Source: Antedon mediterranea
Taxonomy: Eukaryota > Echinodermata > Crinoidea > Comatulida > Antedonidae
Direction of reading: 5' to 3'
Assembly: GCF_964355755.1 (NCBI RefSeq)
Contig: NC_092672.1
Span: forward strand, 26,840,501-26,904,500
DNA length: 64,000 nucleotides
Shown: piece after piece, positions 12,756 to 27,100 of the stretch
How the letters are laid out: the number at the start of each line of letters is the position of its first letter
Position numbering within the stretch: the first letter of the stretch is position 1
The notes under the pieces: generated by a model
What the model was told of the DNA's origin: nothing
Database searches by the model: none
The model's input: only the letters and a program-made list of their open reading frames with translations
Made by a program: the position numbers and the translations under genes

Positions 12756-14352
12756 TAGATAGGAACAAATCTTTCATCACCAACATTTAAATTATCCACC
12801 ATGTATCAGTCGTAGGAAATATCATAAACTTCATATAGCACCCTCTAGTGTTTGGGGATTGTACAAACTAACCAACTATTATTTTTGCCATAGAATAAAA
12901 ACATTGTAGCAGTCTCATGTCCTTTTGACACAAGAAGTGTAGTTTTAGCAGTGAACGTCAACTTTAAAGTCCACTGATTTGTGATTGTTCAAGCTACATT
13001 CTCACCTAATTGGCCAAATGGATTTGATGAACACTACCCATTTTTTATCCTGTCCATTTCAAAGCAAACCCTTTTTGTCCAGTTTTAGTTAGTTAAATGT
13101 TTAACATTTCAACAATTATTAGCTTTATGCCATTTTCTCTGTAGAATCATTTTTATCCTAACAACCACAAACAAGATTAAAATGCATGTGATAAACACAA
13201 TCCAAAGTAGTGACCTGGACCTAGAATCGCCACAAGTTGGGTTAAACTTAACAGAGAATGCTGAACCAAATACAAGCGCATTATAAATTAACATGTCATA
13301 GGTCATGTTTAGGTCCTAGGTCAACGCTATTTTCAGTTCTTCTTTCATACGTTTTCAAAACTAAAGCAAATAGATACTAGTTTTCAATAAGCAAAAATGC
13401 TTGGCGTTTGAACAGTGTTTATAGTAAGAATTGTCACTAGCCTTGATTCAAGAACTGTAAAGCACATGTACATATTCCAATTACAATAAACTTGGTGTGT
13501 AAAGAGTACTTCAAATTAAAAAAAATCATGATCAATTCAATTTCTTCATTTAGCTATCACCAACCTGAGACTGATGACATCATGCAAGCCTCAGAAGACG
13601 TTGTTCAAAAACAAGGGAAATATTAACCACCTTATTAGCCTCAGAGTACTGGTATTATTCTCCAATCTAAGAGTCAACCCTTTTTCTTGCAATTTCAATT
13701 GAGTATATTATTCTTTCATGAATTACCTACCGAAAAACCGGTAGGGACTTCATTTTAAGCATAAAAAAACTAATTTTTTTCCATCCATTTCTTAATCCTC
13801 AACACAAGTTACCTGCAGTATTCTTCATGTATTTCTTCTTTTCTATCTTTTTCAAAATGACTGGGCCTAGACAATCTTGTCTGCCCACCAACATTTGGCC
13901 TAGTACAAACTGATGCCTCAATCCTAGGCCTAGGATCACAAGCACTTACCAAGATGTGCCTAGTGTCTGGTTGAGCCAATGGCTTCCTAGTGGTTAGTTT
14001 AGGCTTCTCAGCAGCCTAGCTCTCATTCTGGAGCCTTTGAAGTGGTTTGATAGAGACCTTTGAGCAGCTTACTCCCTGGTGGGGGTGTGTTATCTTTAGG
14101 TGGTGGAACAGGGCCTGCTTCACTCACATAAACATATCTAAAGATGAATGTTTAGGAATAAAAACAATTGTAATGCGATTAGTATTTGTTGAACCTGTCC
14201 CTAAAAGAGTTTCTAACTATTCCACTACATCCAAACAAACCAACTTTAATCAAGGACACTTTTTAAAAACAATATCCACATATCTTATCTTTACGATGAA
14301 TGTTTCATTAATATTTATAGTTTAAAGTTATATTTATTGTATATGGTCATTA
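12756..14352. other. Non-genic stretch downstream of the LINE and SMG8
   Basis: I searched the minus strand here for a conserved SMG8 C-terminal exon and found none. An open segment at 13800-13870 (minus) with a GTAAC after it has no recognisable content. The GGCCTAGG-rich patch at about 13910-14030 is repeat-like. Confidence 0.45.
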
Positions 14353-14940
14353 CGAATTATTTATTTATTTATTTATTTATTCATTTCCCAACCAACAGTG
14401 AGCTATTGGCTCACCACTTACAGGAGGGAACACAGACAAACACGAACATATACAATAAAAAACATTAAACTAAACTACTAACAATGTTACGAAACTTACG
14501 GAAATTATTACTAAAGATATCTAACTCGGGGTTTCTTAAAGTAAAAGAATTATAAGTTTGACTTAATCTACTAATAAAACCATATTTTTAAAACATTTAC
14601 TCTACTAAAAGGAATATGAAAAGTAGTATTTCTTCTAAGACGACGACTAGGGACTCTAAGGTAAAAATTACTAACTAGGTTTAGAATTAATACATTTATA
14701 CAAAGAAACAAGATAATAAAAGGTTCTACGGGACTCAGGAGATTGGACATGGAAATGAAATTCAGGATGTAGCGTAAAAAACGGTTATGCAGACGCTGAA
14801 TGTGCGTAGACTGAGTTTTCGAAATAGTATTAAAAATAACAGAACTAAAGTTGAGAATTGGATGGACAATTGAATAATAGAGGTGGATTTTGGTTTGCCT
14901 GTCAAAATGTTTACAATTACGCCACATCAGCCCAAGCAGT
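14353..14940 (-). pseudogene. LINE reverse-transcriptase remnant (C-terminal part)
   Basis: Minus-strand translation (14571-14927) reads like the end of a CR1/Jockey-type reverse transcriptase: IHLYYSIVHPILNFSSVIF followed by HIQRLHNRFLRYILN. Below it the strand runs into a 3' region ending in repeated AAAT units (about 14355-14385), a typical LINE tail. The element is 5'-truncated, and the thumb region is followed by an atypical tail. It lies about 200 bp downstream of the SMG8 stop codon on the same strand. Confidence 0.75.
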
Positions 14941-15138
14941 CTGTTGCACTTAAAAGAATAAATCTAATGAATGTAAAAGTATATAATTTATTTATTTTTA
15001 AGGGAAATTAATCTAAATTTTGACTTATTTTGATTTGGAAATTAGTGCTTTTATACTGAAATTGTCATTTAGTATAAAGACAAACAGGCAATCACACAAT
15101 CAAGTCTAATTCATGTCTACCTTATTTCTTAATATGTG

Positions 15139-18100
15139 TTAAAGACAATTAAATAGGCATACAAGCAAAGGATACGGATAACGCAACACCCAGAATGCAT
15201 TCCTTGTCAGTGTAATACCATCTGCACATCCTTCAGGGTGGAATGTAGGTGTGTATGACGAACCTGGCCGCACCCTGGGGTTGATCTTGATGTACAGAGG
15301 CACATCTGGTGTTACGATGAAAGAACGAAGGAGCTGGCCTAGTGGTGGTTTAGTTGTTCTAGAAATAAAAGAACAAATGTATGGTAAATCGATAGAAAAC
15401 CTGATGCATTTAGTTTCAGCTTAAATTATTTTGCACGGGTTGTCTATACAGCAAAGCTATTAGGGACATTTTAAGCCTGAATAACACTTGGATGCAAGAC
15501 AGTGACATAAGCGCAACGCAAGTGAATTGACCAATCAGTGAAAGTTTTGATGATCCCTTGCATCATGATTGGTCAAATAACTTACATTGTGCTTATGTTG
15601 TTGCTTAAAATATATACAGTATAAACAGGAATAATGATAATATAAGGAGTAAAAAAAAGTTTAATGAGACATAAAATCGGTCTAGAATTAAAAGTGGTAC
15701 AAACACACACAAAGACAAAACAAAAATGTAAAAAAAAAAATGATATATAAAACTGCTAATTACAGGAACTGACAATACAATGATGGAAAAGTACCTTACC
15801 TGCAAGAGCATGGGAAATATAATGGCATATCCAGATGTATGAGCTTTGTAGCTGTTTCCTTCACAACTCCATTGGTAACCTTCACAATCTTGTCGGGGCT
15901 TGAGCAGATGAAGCGATGACCTCGTGGACATTCAAACTCATTCCCAATGTATGCTCTAATCACATTTTCACCAGATGATTCTAAAAATTGATTTAGATTT
16001 CATTTTAATTTTTTACCTACAGAAACTTTACTCTATATATCAAGGTAAATGTTGAATAAACAGCTTATTTTGTTATGTTAGTTAATGGTAGAGGTTGTAA
16101 TCTTATCCTTTTATTGATGTGAAGTAATGTCATGTAATTGCAAACAACCCTGGATACTGCACCTTGTTTACCAGCAGCCCATCTGAATAACAACCCTGGA
16201 CGGCTTGTTTGACAGAATGTTCATGTCTGGGTGACGCGATATTTCTTTTCATAATTTGGGGACTCATTCATGAAACGTCACAAAATAAACATTAATAATC
16301 ATTAGTTGTATCCATAAGGTTTGACATAAGAATAGAGCCAACTACAGATCGCTAATGCAAATGTTTCTATCCGTCAAGCCGTCTGTGTAATCGAGTGGAT
16401 TAGACTATGGACTTAACATGTCTATGTATGGGGTTCGAATCCCATGAGCAACTTCTATTTACTTTATAATCTGAAAGATTATTTAGAAGGTAAGGTTAGT
16501 TATATTTAGGAGTAGTTCGGCTATCTTTCACATAAGGGTGCCCAACTTAAGTACGAAAAAAAAAAAAATCGCGCCCTGACAGCTTGTTTGCAAGCATGTT
16601 TAGGTCTGGGTGACTGCCCTGGACAGGTTGTTTGCAAGCATGTTTATGTCTGGGTGACTGTCCTGGACGGATTGTTTATCCTCATACCTCTGTCTAAAAA
16701 AGACAGAGCCAGAGAGTGCCAGGGAAATATTATATATTTGTGGCTGGACGAACTTAAACATTAAGGTTAAAATTTAATAAAAATAAAATATATTGCATGT
16801 TAGTATTTATTGACATAGTAACACAAGTTTTGCAAAATTACAAACAATGAACTTATATTTACCACGATGAGGTCGCTTGTCTCGTTGCCTGCCACCTTTT
16901 CGCCCACCTGTCTCCCCTGGAGCAGGCCATGATGGGTCCAAATGACTCCCTTTGGGTACAGGTATATCCCATGGTAAGAGATAATTTGAATCCCGTAAAA
17001 ATCCAGGCTGTTCCACTCCTGTAAAAGAAACATCATTAAATAAAAATATGGTGTCAACTGTCATATAAAATTCAGAATCAGACAGAGCTTTAGGCCTACG
17101 AATTAATGTCCTTAAAAGACTGTATGAACGAACACTGCACAGGAATGTATACATTGTTTAGCCTAAATTACACTACTAAACAGCTGAACCCAACACTCAA
17201 TATCTCCACACTAACGAATAAACAAATTCATCAAGCAGGAACCATAGACACACATCACATCAAACACAGTCTAACACTCAAGGCTAACCAATTGCTCAAA
17301 TAAACCAACTTGGTAATTTACAAAATGATTATTGTACATATGCTATCCCATGATTCATGTATAATTCATATAGAAATTCAAATTATTTCATAGAAAATAC
17401 ACTTAAACTTCCAATCATTTACTTGCTATTAAATGATTATACTATACCTTTAGTAGGATTGTAGGAGCTAGCCTTGCCAAGACACACCAGAGACCATGAT
17501 GAGTACCTGGGCAGAAGGTGAGGAGGTGAAGTGGTACAGGTCATACCCTTCAAGCAGTCTGCAGTGGATAACTGCTTTACAAGTTTGCCTTAAAACAAAT
17601 ATAACATATTATTGATATGAGGTATATTTTCAAGCCCACTATCAAGCAGCATATGCTACAAAACACGTGTGCAATTGGAGGTTTCAAGATAAGAGTTTTT
17701 AAACTGGGAAAGTTTTGCTGATTTGATTAAATAAAACTGAATCTACAATTTGAAGCCACACTTTTTGTACTGAGCTGAGCAAACAAGATACATATGCCAC
17801 CAAAAATTTAATTGTATTTAATGCACTTTATACGAGTTGTGTTACACATACAACAACTTTTATCATGTCGAGTATTGGCACCAAACGGTGCTCTTTAAAC
17901 ATCAACAGGGGCTGAGATGAACTAGTACACCAGAGTAACCCCTTAATATTCTAAAAGATGTAATAGATTCTATAAGTCCTTATCCAAGACTTGTTTTACT
18001 ACCAGAACTATGGTCGACGAAAGCCTTGAAACTGAGCAATTTTGTGGCTATGGTTTGTGCACAACTGCCATAACCAAAATAAATAAAAAGTCAATCTTTG

Positions 18101-21100
18101 ATTATGTAAGTAAATGAAATACCTCTTTCAGTAATTACAGCTTCACTGACACTTAAGCTTGAGTTGTAGTGGGTGAATACATCACTCCCTCCTGATTGGC
18201 CAAGACTTAAAGCTGGGCTACATCCAGTGTTACCGGTACTATGATCTGGTAATGAAGAATCACATACACTTACAATGAAGAATGTATGGTTTAATGGGCA
18301 TATTATATATACATTTATTTAAATGTATTTAATAAATGTAACAGTCTTACCAGTAAACTTTCTTTAACTTTAAAAGGTTTTAAAAATCTGAAGACTTTCA
18401 CAGAGAAATAACAGTGAGTAAAACAACGTAATAGTGTACATCAATATTATTCTGAACCCAAGTGTAAAAAAACATTTTTGACAAAGTGCTTCAACCATCT
18501 TCCAGACGTCGCCTATATGCTTAATGTATTATAGTTATTTCTCAATTTACCTTGTTTTATTTTTTCTACGCTATCTGCGATAGAAGAAGGCCTATTATCA
18601 TCAGAGGCCACCAGAGCAGGTTCTGCGGATGAGGATGGTGATCTTGATGCATAAACTGAAAATGATATCTTCTTCAGCTTACCACAGCACTTCTCTGCCA
18701 ACTCCTCAAAGTAGTCAAAATTTGCTACCTGAGGAAAAAGAATATACTTTTCTTACTTTGTATTTATGTTTTAGTAGCATACTGTGATGCCAACTTAAAA
18801 TTAGAAATTCTCATTTATAATGATAGTTATGTCTTGCCTAATACAAGGTGCACTTGACTTGTAAACTAGTAATTGTGTCTACACAATGCTAGGGCATATC
18901 ATCACCAAAAATTTGAACATTTACATTACATTTACCACTGAGACTTCTCAGAGAGAGCTTACCCATCTGAACATTCTTATTGTCACATATGGCACTGTAT
19001 TATGTTAGGGTTAAGTGATGGGTGACATGTGATACATATGACGCTGTATTACAGAATTTGCCTATGACAGGGCTCGATTTAGTGCTAGCCCGGCGTACAA
19101 TGGCTAGTAAAAACAGCTCCGGGCTACCTAAAGTATCTTCCTTTAAGCCCGGATGGCTAGTAGGTTGTGGGAACTCGAAATTGGGACGAAATGACCTCAT
19201 AAAAATAACTCCAGCATAAAAGACATATATGTCTTGGCAACATCATAAAAAAAAACCACTGGCGCGCTGCTGCTGTGGCCATAACAAGTGATGATGTAGG
19301 CGGAGCCTCTCATAATCAAACAAATTTCCCGAATTATGATTGGCCATTTATGTTTTTGTCACCCTGGTTATTGTGAAGTAGGCGGAGCTTCATTATCAGG
19401 TCAAACATGTCACAAAAATATGACCATAAATAACGAACTGTGATTGGCCAAATGTAGTAGAATTTTGCCAATGTTAAAAATAACTTGTCTAGTCTTGTCA
19501 TCAGGCCTGGTTGTCACAGATCAAAGCTAGGGATATTTTGTAGGGCCGGGTGGCTGGCTCTATCCCTGTAGGTAGGCCATGGAGGCCATATTTTATAATA
19601 TGCGTAGGAGGCCTAGATAGAATCAAAAGCCATCGTTTGGCATCGTGATGGCTGCTCAGCAGCAGCTAGGCCTAGCTAGATACTACCTAGGCCTAGCTAG
19701 GCCTATAGTACCATTTTGGTACAGTAGGCCAGGTGCTCCAATGCGATCTAGTAGGTAGGTCTATCCTAGCTACCCTACTATAATAATAGGCTCTAGGCCT
19801 AGGCCTCTAGCCTAAGGTAGACAGAATCTAATTAGTTTTCTTGGCTAGGTTGAAGCCCAACAACAAAAAGACCTCAATAAATCGATTCTGTGAATATGTT
19901 GAACATGAAATAGACTATGCGTCGCAACGCAAAGTTAATTGGCGCTACTGCAGTTTCGCACCACACTGTTAAATCTTCGATTTATCGCTTAATTTTTTTC
20001 TCACACCCACATCATACAATTTTGGGCCATTATGTAACATGTTTCCATGATTTAGCCACCGTTATATTTACCTTTATCACAATAAAAAATGCCTTTCAAA
20101 ACAGCTCTATTTCCTCGATCGAACTGTGGCCATTTTAGAATCAGAAAATTGCCATAAATCAATGCATGTTTTATTTTCTGTTTTTATTTTTAAACTGCAA
20201 AGAGTGGTTTTTATAAAGAACCAGCTAGCTCACTGTACATATCAAAACGGCAACGATATGAGTCTGTACATAAAACATTGATAGGACCTATTAACATGAA
20301 TAATAATACTAATATTAATAATGAAATATTAATTAAACCTCTCTTTCGCCAGCTGAAAATATTTCTTGCCTTTCAAAACTAAATAGGCCTAGGCCTATAT
20401 ATGTGTAATCGGATTTTATTACACTGGCCTCTATAGTTTCTACATTTTTTGGGGAAAATGAAGCATACATTCTGGCAATTAAGTGATAAATATAAGATGG
20501 CGAACATTTCGCAGTGTGTTGACATCGAGTTCAGTATTGTTTAAAATGTTTTGAAAAGTATTGTTATTTAAAAAAAATTACTTCGTAAGTGGTCGAATCG
20601 TATAAACATGTTACATAATATTATGTTGTGAGTGTGAAAAAGAAAAATTTAGGTGAGAAATCGAAGATATAATGGTGTGGTGCGAAACTGCAGTAGCGCC
20701 AGTTAATTTTTATGTGAACCGGGATGTGAACAATAAAGAAATACAATTTTGTGTAATTTTTCATGCAATAATAGTTTAATACAGTTTGTATGTAAATGTG
20801 TAGCAATTCTCGAGCGTTTAGATTAGTGCGCCCTCTATTGTACAAAATGCCTGAATTCATTTATATGGCGGCCCTGCTATCACGGTGCGATAATAAGAGT
20901 GGGCTAGTAAAATAATGTATGGGCTAGTGAAATCTACAGTGAACTAGCCCAGTGGGCTAGCAACATGAAAAAGATAAATCGAGCCCTGCTATGACACTGA
21001 ACAATTTATAGAGCTACAAAGAATCAAGTTGTTGGCAAACCTTAAGATTAAATGGATCTTCTCTGTAATTAACATCTCGACCACAGTTGCACGCACAAGG

Positions 21101-24100
21101 GGTGCGGTTATTGTTGGTGTGAGGCATTCTGGGAAGACGTCCATCAAGATCTGAATCCACGACATCACTTGGAAGCAGATGAAGCTGAAGTAAAGATTTG
21201 AAGACAAATTATATGTTAGTATGATGCCTGCCAGGGATAAGTTCAGTCAACAGGGTGTTGCATTTGAGTGATGTACAATTTCTTTATTATACCAAATATG
21301 GTATGGTACATTTTTGCCAGGGAAACAAAAGTGCTGTAGTACCTTTTATATCTCACTTCTCTTGTCTGATAGAACAAAACTTTTCTACTCACTCCCATGT
21401 GGCATTTCTATTTTTTAAGCCAATACCTTTTTTTAAAAGCCAAAATATTTACTTTTACTGAAGAATTAGACTTATGTTACCTTCAATATGCAGTGGTGTC
21501 CAGTAAGGCTGGCCACCTCACAGAGTTGTCTTCCATTTTGCCAGAACAGCTCACACTCTTCTAACAGCAGATTAGCATACTTCTCTACAGCAGGACCTCT
21601 AGCCTGTTGAGTGTAGACTTTCATTGCCTGTGCCAGCTTAAATGAAAAGATGTTAAATGTGTATAAAGTTGTGTGGTATCAATTGAAAATTTGAGGTATG
21701 TGAATAGTAATTATGCTGAACATCAGTTTTAAAACTAAAATAATAATGTTAAATGCATGATTATAGAAAGGTTTTTTTTAAATAACAATATGCTTTAAAA
21801 ATTGTTATTGTCAAAGACATGGTACTGTATATATATTCCTTTAGTGTACTAAAAGCATTAGCATCATAACCCTAGTGTATGGTATTATTATGTGTAGAGT
21901 TTTGTGGCATGTGGTGCTCAGTAGGACTGGAAACAAAATAGACTTCCACTGCTTAATCTGTTCCTTCATCACCATAAATGTCTTACACTACAGACATCCT
22001 ATTTGTAATTTGAAAAACTTGTTACCTTGTTTCGGTGGACTGTGCTGATATAAAAGGGAGAGGCATTCTCCTGATACATTCTACTTGCCACAGGTACAAT
22101 CTTTGCACAACGACTGCAAAAAAAAAAAAAACCAAAACCCTTGCATATTAAAACAACTCATCTGATGAGATGAATAGTAATCAATTATTATAAGGAAACA
22201 TCAAAAAATTAATTGAGTCTCCAAAGTTTCTGAGCAATCTCAATTTTGGGTAATCAATACAATTTTTCTCAAGCAAATATATTCTCTAGCCTATCTTTTA
22301 ATTGACAGATCAACTCTGAGTGAAGTTAACAAAATCAAACAAAGACAAATGAACATGACAGAAATGATATAGTGGGCCTTTATAGTGAAGCTAAGTTTAT
22401 TTGAATGATGATGTGAGGAATTAAGAAATATGCCTACTTACGCATCAGAAAATCTCATCTCCAAGTCTAAAGATGCCTTCAGGTTGTTGAAGTGGCTCTG
22501 TAGCTTGCTGTCTAAATTCTCACCAAAGAAGACATCAAAGACCTTTGCAGACACCTCATGCCACTTCCGCAATACTGGTACCTTGAATCGAAGAATAAAA
22601 CAAATAAAAGTCTGACATTTATCAATGTTTGCTTAATTGAGAGTTAAGAAGTGTGAAAAATGAAGACTATTTATCAAATCATTTCTTTTAATCTTGAAAT
22701 ATGTAATAAAATTTGCTTATACTAGGTTATAAACAAACAAAGCTGATGTATGCCGAAATATGTTTTATAAATTTAACTCTTATTCGAGGAACCTGTCTAG
22801 CTAAAAGTACAGACTTGAATGTTAATATTCTTTTAATTCTTATACTTTTATATAAAAATGTTCTCTTTTCTATAGAACTTAAGCCCCAATAACATGAAAA
22901 ATGATTATTAATCAAAAAATACTTTGAATAGGCAATTTCGCACTTGAAAAAAAGTTCAAGACAAAATAAACGGTTAAATTCAACAAAAAAACACATTGAA
23001 TTCCAGTCAACTTTACTATTTTTTGAGTTAAATTAAGTTTTTTCAGGTAAATCATTTTGTTTTTGATTCAATTTTTGGTCAAAGTGAATAACTAATGCGA
23101 CATTAAAATGGCATAATGAACAAAAATATGTTAAACAATTATGTTTTTTAGGGGACAATATATCTTTCAGGGAAATCCTGAATTATTTATTGACTGAAGT
23201 GAATAGTAGCTTTGGTGAATACGATATAATAGTAGTGTAAATTGTTACAGAAAGTATACTATATTACTGTTGCTGACATTTTTTTCTTACCTCTAGATGT
23301 GATGGAACTGCTCCCCGCACAAGCCCATCATCAAAGCCCTTCTTTTGCAACACCAGATTTACATGCTGTATAATGAAAGCTTTCATAGAGTCATCCTCAC
23401 CCTCTCCAACTTGTGTCTGGGGGTCATCAAGAGATGACCAAGTGGATGACCTTGACCGACGTGGCTCTTGATGCTTTCTTAGTTTATTTGACACTGTGTA
23501 AATAACAGATTAAATTAAAGAATAATTTAATAAGGTGGTGATTGCTGCATAGGCTTTACTTAAATGTGCCTACAGATCAGGGGGGGATTGCTATAAGCAG
23601 TCTATAGATGGTCTTAGCGCTTAGCCGGTTATAATTTGTGACGTAGCAAGTAGTCTTCATTATAGACCATTGCTATACCGCGGTCTAACCTGTAAACGGT
23701 CTTTAAAATTAAAGCCTACTCGAAGGAGTCTTAAAACAATCATAAACCTCTCTTTTTGTTGCTTATTATACGTATTACTATTATTGATCGTGAAAGACAA
23801 CCAAGTTAACAAGTTTTAAGAGCCATTGTCTGTAAAAATCAAAGATTTGGTGGCATGATGTAAAAAAATGGATTTCTCTCAAATTTTTACCATGAATAGA
23901 CATTTCAATAAAAAGCATATCTACAACATTCATTTTAATTTTTAGCCTCCGTTGCCATGACAACGGTCAATTATCCAAATTTTGATGTTTTTACCATTTT
24001 CACAGATTTTCCATAGTGAAAAAGTACAAACTTGTATACTTATTTTAACCAAAAATACTTACAGTATACAGTTTTTGTTTATGGGTGTTTCCATAAATTA

Positions 24101-27100
24101 AGGGGCCAGTGGGTATTTTAGTATTGGTGATAGTTAGTTTGCTGTTTACTCTAAATTGGTAATAGTTATTTAAAAAATAATTTTATCATATGATAGAACA
24201 ATAATATGGGTTAATACTATTACATGTTGGAAAAAAAAAATTGCAAAAAAAAACGATTTAAAAAAAAAATATATCGTGGTGTCTAGCTCATTTTATTAAA
24301 ATATGTGTGACATTTAAATACACTGACATATCAGAGTTTAAAAAATATAGTACAGCAATAGTTATTTTGTATTTATTTATCATCACAATAGAGTACAAAG
24401 CAACGTTAAATATAAGCTAATTACAATTTCCCACGATTTTTTGTTTTCCACACAACGGTCCGCGACGTCCAGCATCACAACGTAACATTTCGTGTCTCAC
24501 TTTGTTACGTTGTTAGTACGATCTTTATTAGTGAACAGACACAAGAAGTACCACTATAATGACGAAAATCGAATTACATTCACTACAACAGATCACTGAA
24601 ATTTACCTTACACAATGTTCTACAAAATGGCGATTTTATTTAGTCATTTACAGACGAAAAACTATTTTTTTAGAACATTTCGTGTCTCGTATATTCGTTA
24701 CGTAGTTATTCATAGACCATCGGTGGTGAACGACGCGAGAGCTATTTCTGAAGTTGAAGGTCACGTGATTCAAGAAGCAGGCGAACTAAAGTCTAAATAG
24801 CAGTGTAAACAACATGTATTGAGTTCCATTTAATGTAAAAAAAAAAAAAATTACAAAATGGAGTTTGGTTGATACCATTATTTTAAAAAGGGGTGTTTTT
24901 AAAAAATATTTTTTTTATAAAAGTATACCTCATAAACGTACCTATAACTTCCAAAGTGGTGTTTTTAAATCAATGAGGTTTTTTAATTTGATAGTCAATA
25001 GGTTTGTCAACAATAATCACGAAAAAAACACTGGGGTAAATTTCGTACATAGGTTTTGTGTTGCCAGGAAAATACGAAAAATACAAAAAAATACAAACAA
25101 AATATCAACAAAAAACACATGAAACACAATTTAAATATGGCTAATCCAATAATAAAATGTATGTGGCTTGTCATAATGCTACAAGAGTCATACGAATAGT
25201 TTAGATAAAATAGGAGAATGTGTTGCCAGGTTTATTTCAAATAATTGCCAGAAAAACAGTATTTTGCATTGAAATATTTAGTTGATGGAAAATAATGTTA
25301 AACTTTGAAATAATTCCGTCAATGGTTTTTATAAATTTTTAAATCTATTTTGTGTAAAGAGATACAGAAAGACCCCACAAAAAAATCTGACCTTGTAAAT
25401 AGGTCATTTGAGGTCAAAAGGGGTCAGAATGCAAAACAAGACAGGTCCCCACTTTACTACAACTATTAATGTTTGATCAAAATTTACAAGATGGTTCATA
25501 AAAATTCTTAACAATTTTAATTTTTTACCTACAGTGTTACCTTAGCAACCATTTCTATGTGTAACTAAGGAAAGTAATTTAAAAAAAAACGTAAGAAATG
25601 GCATTTTTATAAATACAAAGAATTGATTGCATTTGTAATTTTTCTCAATTTTACTTCTACTGCATTCTATTAATCTTGGGGGGTGGTGGATTGGAGTCGA
25701 AATTGGTGGTGGATGGGCATTTGGGATCTGCTTAGGTTAACAAATAAAAGAAGTAAACAAATGAAAGAGGAGCTTCAAAATAAGAGAGGAGTAATCTGTT
25801 GCAAAGATTAAAATTCACAACGATCTGATAATTTATTCAAATTTCCAGAGGATATAACCTATAAAATGACATTAAAACTGGGAATTACAGAATCTATAAT
25901 AAAAAAAAAATTTTTTTCTCACAACACAACTAGAACTATATAAAACATTAAGAATTTTTTTGACCAATGAGTTTCAAATCAAATAATCAAAGAAAATAAA
26001 ATGTTTTTACTAATATACCATGTTTTTTTTTTCTAAAAAGTCCTATGTTTCTCGCAACACTGCTTGTAGATTTTAAAATTACCCCAGTATTTTATTTTAG
26101 AAATCAATTATTAAACATTAGAACTACCTATTTGTAATAAATCAGCTAAAAAAATACACCACTTTGGGCGTTATGGTGAAGTAAAGTTTAGTTGCATTGA
26201 ACAATTTAAAAAAAGTGAAAACACCCCTTTTTAAATAAATGGTATCTCCCAAAGTATGAAATAAAAAAAAAATAAAAAAATATGAAACAGGTACACAATG
26301 CATTGTTATTATGCATACACTAATTATTTTTTATAATTAAATGAACAAAACAAAAATATCGTTAATCAAAGTAGTACCAATATCCATTTTAAAAAACCTT
26401 AAAAAAGGACAAAATTTGTCAAAAACACAAATTTGGCCATTGCCATGGAAATATACGTGTGAAATAAAAAATACTTCATATTTGATTTCTCTCAACACAT
26501 ATATAGCCATGTGCAAAATTTGAAAGAAATCCATTTTTTTTAGTCTGCCACTCTTTTTGATTATTCTTTGATTCTTACAGACAATGGCTCTTAAGTGTTA
26601 AAGGGGGGTTCCGGGTTTAAAATGAATAGTAAAAAATGTAAAATATATTTGTTTGTCTCTTGAACGGTAACATTTTCAATTTATATAAGCGCCCAGTGAA
26701 GCAGAACGAAGGCTGTGAAATGAGGCCAGATTACAAGTGCAGCTACGGCGATATGACACTGTGTTACAGAATAGGAAATTCGTGAAATGGTCAATCTTCC
26801 GACGACTCGTTATCATTAACCATATTAATTACTTTTGTGAAATTATACTTATCTAATGTAATTTTAGTCGGTCTTCCCATTTATAAAGTCAATTTTCTAT
26901 GAAAATTCATCAAAACAGTGAAAAATTAGATATGTTTGCACTTTACGTTTGCCGATTTTCGCACTGACTTAGGAAAAGCCCTCAAAATCAATGAAGCGTA
27001 ACGTATGCATTCCTGCTGAGCGAGGAGAGCGAGACGACGATACACGTGCTCTACCTGCCCATGCCTGGCATGTCACGTGATAAGCAGATACAGTATACAA

